From Muricomes sp049840515 (GTDB taxonomy: Bacteria > Bacillota > Clostridia > Lachnospirales > Lachnospiraceae): a stretch of 64,000 nucleotides of DNA. The stretch covers positions 372,001 to 436,000 of the forward strand of contig JASGKW010000009.1 in NCBI GenBank assembly GCA_049840515.1, given 5' to 3'. Positions 62,126 to 64,000 of this stretch are shown piece by piece. Numbering within the stretch: the first letter of the stretch is position 1; the number at the start of each line of letters is the position of its first letter. The notes under the pieces were generated by a model. The model was not told where the DNA came from. It was given only the letters and a program-made list of their open reading frames with translations, and searched no databases. A program made the position numbers and the translations under genes.

Positions 62126-62142
62126 TGTTACATAATTGTTAA
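62126..62142 (+). promoter_or_regulatory. WalR-like direct repeat near the NlpC/P60 promoter
   Basis: TGTTAC-ATAAT-TGTTAA, an 11-bp-spaced repeat that fits TGTWAH-N5-TGTWAH, 9-25 bases downstream of the predicted transcription start, a position more in keeping with repression. Confidence 0.5.
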
Positions 62143-62157
62143 ATTTATTACGTTGTT

Positions 62158-62186
62158 ATTATAGCAATCATAATACCGTATGTCAA
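62158..62186 (-). promoter_or_regulatory. Consensus promoter of the NlpC/P60 gene
   Basis: Minus strand TTGACA (62181-62186), 17 bp, TATAAT (62158-62163), with TGC before the -10. This is a full consensus. Confidence 0.85.
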
Positions 62187-62335
62187 CCATTTTACTAAAT
62201 TTTCACTCTACACTCTTCGACATTGTTTATAATATTCTTTTCAATTAATATACTTCTTTTATCTATTTATTAATTATTTTGTAACATTTTATGTAATCTA
62301 TTCCTCTCATTTTAAAAAATTTTTTTTAAATGCTA

Positions 62336-62364
62336 TTGACATTTTATCTGGTTTATATTATATT
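62336..62364 (+). promoter_or_regulatory. Promoter of perR
   Basis: TTGACA (62336-62341), 17 bp, TATATT (62359-62364). An AT-rich TTACTATTATTAATT at about 62382-62396 is a weak candidate for a PerR operator. Confidence 0.75.
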
Positions 62365-62418
62365 TTAAAGGCAGTAACAATTACTATTATTAATTTTATA
62401 GTTTGAAAGGAGGTCCCA

Positions 62419-62814
62419 TTGACAGCTTTAAAATACAGCCGGCAACGAGAATCCATTAAAAAGTACCTGATGGAGACAAAAGACCACCCCACTGCTGATA
62501 CCGTTTACTTTCACGTAAAGAAAGAATTTCCTAATATAAGTTTAGGAACCGTGTACAGGAATTTAAATTTGCTGACAGAGCTTGGGGAGGCAGTCAAAAT
62601 TCCCTCTCAGGACGGCGGTGACAGATTTGATGGAAAATTAGAGCCACACAATCACTTTTTCTGTACCAGCTGCGGTAAAGTTATGGATTTAAATCTTGAT
62701 ATGAAAAATATAGAAGAATTAAATAATACTGCCGCACAACATTTTGATGGTATCATAGAAACCAGCACCACCATTTTTTATGGCAAATGCAGTGACTGCA
62801 TTTCAAAGCCATAG
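62419..62814 (+). CDS. perR: Fur-family peroxide-type repressor (PerR-like)
   Basis: 131 residues from a TTG at 62419 that has AAAGGAGG at good distance. Winged helix (SIKKYLMETKDHPTADTVYF, ISLGTVYRNLNLLTELGEAV) and a C-terminal dimer domain with the regulatory metal site KLEPHNHFFC and two zinc C-x2-C pairs (CTSCG, KCSDC). The Asp in the DGGDRFDGK segment and the neighbour gene suggest PerR rather than Fur. It should repress peroxide-defence genes such as the rubrerythrin just downstream, using iron-dependent histidine oxidation as the signal. Confidence 0.88.
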   Translation: MTALKYSRQRESIKKYLMETKDHPTADTVYFHVKKEFPNISLGTVYRNLNLLTELGEAVKIPSQDGGDRFDGKLEPHNHFFCTSCGKVMDLNLDMKNIEELNNTAAQHFDGIIETSTTIFYGKCSDCISKP

Positions 62815-62852
62815 TAAAAACGAAGGATGTCCTCCATAATACCCTACGTGAT

Positions 62853-62883
62853 TAATACAAGGTGTATCATGCACCTTGTATTA
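62853..62883 (+). terminator. Perfect hairpin between perR and rubrerythrin genes
   Basis: TAATACAAGGTG (62853-62864) and CACCTTGTATTA (62872-62883) are perfect inverse copies with a 7-base loop; no T-run follows, so it may be a partial terminator or mRNA-stability structure. Confidence 0.5.
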
Positions 62884-62911
62884 AAAATAAAATACCATTC
62901 AGGTATAAACA

Positions 62912-62925
62912 TTATAAAATTATAA
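62912..62925. promoter_or_regulatory. Possible PerR operator before the rubrerythrin gene
   Basis: TTATAAAATTATAA resembles the PerR box (TTATAATNATTATAA) with one base less between the half-sites; it ends 18 bp before the start codon. Confidence 0.4.
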
Positions 62926-62942
62926 AGAAGGAGATTTTAACT

Positions 62943-63485
62943 ATGAAAAAATTTGTATGTACAGTATGTGGTTACGTTCACGAAGGAGATGCCGCACCGG
63001 CAGAATGTCCAATTTGTAAAGCACCTGCATCAAAATTTAAAGAGCAGGCTGGCGAGAGAACATGGGCTGCAGAGCACGTTGTAGGCGTAGCTCAGGGCGT
63101 AAGCGAAGATATTCTTGCTGATTTGAGAGCTAACTTTGAAGGAGAGTGTTCAGAAGTAGGTATGTATCTTGCAATGTCAAGAGTTGCCCACAGAGAAGGA
63201 TATCCTGAAATCGGACTGTACTGGGAGAAAGCAGCTTTTGAAGAGGCCGAACATGCTGCTAAATTTGCAGAATTATTGGGTGAGGTCGTAACAGACAGCA
63301 CAAAGAAAAACCTGGAAATGAGAGTAGATGCTGAGAACGGCGCTACAGCAGGAAAATTTGACCTGGCAAAACGTGCAAAAGAGCAGAATCTGGACGCAAT
63401 TCATGATACAGTACATGAAATGGCAAGAGATGAGGCCCGTCATGGAAAAGCATTTGAAGGTCTGTTAAAGAGATACTTCGGCTAG
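62943..63485 (+). CDS. Reverse rubrerythrin (rubredoxin-like domain first)
   Basis: 180 residues from the ATG at 62943 after AAGGAGA. An N-terminal rubredoxin-like zinc/iron ribbon (FVCTVCGYVHEGD, ECPICKAPASKF; two C-x2-C) precedes a ferritin-like diiron domain with E-x-x-x-H-type ligands (FEGECSEVGMYLAMSRVAHR, AFEEAEHAAKFAE, EMARDEARHGKAFEGLL). This reversed order is the form that acts as NADH-linked peroxidase in anaerobic clostridia. Probably controlled by the PerR-like gene upstream. Confidence 0.93.
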   Translation: MKKFVCTVCGYVHEGDAAPAECPICKAPASKFKEQAGERTWAAEHVVGVAQGVSEDILADLRANFEGECSEVGMYLAMSRVAHREGYPEIGLYWEKAAFEEAEHAAKFAELLGEVVTDSTKKNLEMRVDAENGATAGKFDLAKRAKEQNLDAIHDTVHEMARDEARHGKAFEGLLKRYFG

Positions 63486-63513
63486 TCCCTGATTACCCCT
63501 CTTAAAAATAAAT

Positions 63514-63588
63514 AAATGACCCCTGCGGGCCATTTACAATCCTCCACATCCTCCAATAAGAATATTTATAATAAACTTATTGGAGGAT
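63514..63588. terminator. Two hairpins between rubrerythrin and the diguanylate cyclase gene
   Basis: AAATGACCC/GGGCCATTT at 63514-63535, then ATCCTCCAATAAG (63548-63560) with CTTATTGGAGGAT (63576-63588), flanked by AT-rich sequence. Likely terminators of the two convergent genes. Confidence 0.6.
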
Positions 63589-63614
63589 ATTTATTTCATT
63601 ATTTTCTGGAATTT

Positions 63615-64000
63615 TTAGGTAACTGCCTCTTTGGCAATGTAAAGGCTGGTCTGGTTGCGTCCTCTGCTTTTAGAGAGGTACAGAGCCTCGTCTGCTTGGG
63701 CAAGCAGGCTTTCCAGTGTCTGGCTGTCCCCATTGGGATGATGGGCAACGCCAATACTGATTGTAACACGAACGCTCTGGTCTCCGCAGTGGATTTCCAT
63801 GCCTTCAATAGCTTCACGGACTTTCTCCGCCGCGGCTACTGCCTGTGTATCGGAAATATTTGCAAGCAGCACTGCAAATTCCTCACCGCCATACCGGCCG
63901 ACGATATCACCTTTACGGAAATGCTGCCTTATTACATCAGCGACAGCTTGTAGTACCGCGTCACCACAAGGATGGCCATAAGTATCATTGACCTGTTTGA
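63615..64000 (-). CDS. GGDEF-domain diguanylate cyclase, carboxy-terminal part, cut by window edge
   Basis: About 127 residues are visible, entering from the right edge in one open frame: FKQVNDTYGHPCGDAVLQAV, then the active site VGRYGGEEFAVLLANI (GGEEF) and VTISIGVAHHPNGD and ADEALYLSKSRGRNQ. All metal and substrate positions of an active cyclase are kept. No RxxD inhibition site is seen five residues before GGEEF (that position reads RKGDIVGRYGGEEF, where RKGD is an R-x-x-D, so product inhibition is possible). The N-terminal sensor lies outside the window. Confidence 0.93.
   Translation of the reverse strand, partial: KQVNDTYGHPCGDAVLQAVADVIRQHFRKGDIVGRYGGEEFAVLLANISDTQAVAAAEKVREAIEGMEIHCGDQSVRVTISIGVAHHPNGDSQTLESLLAQADEALYLSKSRGRNQTSLYIAKEAVT

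Noticed and set aside
1..64000. CRISPR arrays, rRNA and tRNA genes
   Set aside because: No regularly spaced identical repeats, no rRNA-like sequence and no tRNA cloverleaf or T-loop GGTTCGAAT pattern were found on reading both strands.

Overview
The window looks like a chromosomal segment of an anaerobic, endospore-forming Clostridia, most likely Lachnospiraceae. The signs are moderately low G+C with AGGAGG ribosome sites, a BofA homologue, a CwlD-type amidase, a PerR/rubrerythrin pair, an aconitase-family hydratase beside a citrate synthase, many OmpR-type and GGDEF signalling genes, and a Gram-positive Tad pilus cluster. The species cannot be named from sequence alone. Most genes up to about 58 kb lie on the minus strand.

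Layout. 0-6 kb: a SbcC/SbcD-like pair, asnS, a Gfo/Idh/MocA oxidoreductase, a small ureidoglycolate-lyase-like protein and an NCS2 purine permease. 6.3-6.9 kb: queT behind a preQ1-I riboswitch. 7-14 kb: a broken C39-peptidase surface protein, a methyltransferase and a two-component system. 14.4-17.3 kb: a small plus-strand accessory block with a 22-codon gene, a GH25-like/LysM protein, two paralogous structured RNAs, an XRE regulator and a zinc-ribbon/coiled-coil protein. 17.3-24.2 kb: YaiI, a lipase, citrate synthase, a decayed MATE pump, YbaK, rsmA and tatD. 24.3-26.1 kb: an intact IS3-family element sitting in the loop of a transcription terminator. 26-35 kb: an ECF sigma factor with a propeller protein, an aconitase-family hydratase, an FHA protein, a C-type-lectin-like protein, pgi and an unknown membrane protein. 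35.7-41.5 kb: a TSCPD protein, a second sigma/anti-sigma-like pair separated by a divergent murG, HIT, an orphan histidine kinase and a rhomboid protease. 41.6-50.1 kb: a ten-gene Tad (tight adherence) pilus operon. 50-59 kb: BofA, feoA with a GGDEF/EAL enzyme, dCMP deaminase, upp, a Sua5 protein fused to an inactive-looking phosphatase domain, amidase and GH18. 59-64 kb: mecA, a structured repeat, DUF1858, an AT-rich gap with three DnaA boxes, an NlpC/P60 hydrolase, perR, rubrerythrin and the end of a diguanylate cyclase.

Functionally the window joins envelope biology (pilus, amidase, GH18, NlpC/P60, GH25-like, murG), signalling (two-component, two ECF-like sigma factors, c-di-GMP enzymes, FHA proteins) and housekeeping. 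Single-base frameshifts break at least six otherwise complete genes (sbcD-like, C39 protein, rsmA, propeller protein, hydratase, membrane protein). This suggests either sequence errors or many fresh mutations; the MATE gene, with several shifts, looks like real decay. The most interesting undescribed-looking items are the twin C-rich RNAs, the 22-codon gene and the NlpC/P60 gene that share a WalR-like direct repeat, the DnaA-box cluster, the long inverted repeat around a tadE-like start codon, and the tandem His/Cys modules on that same pilus protein.
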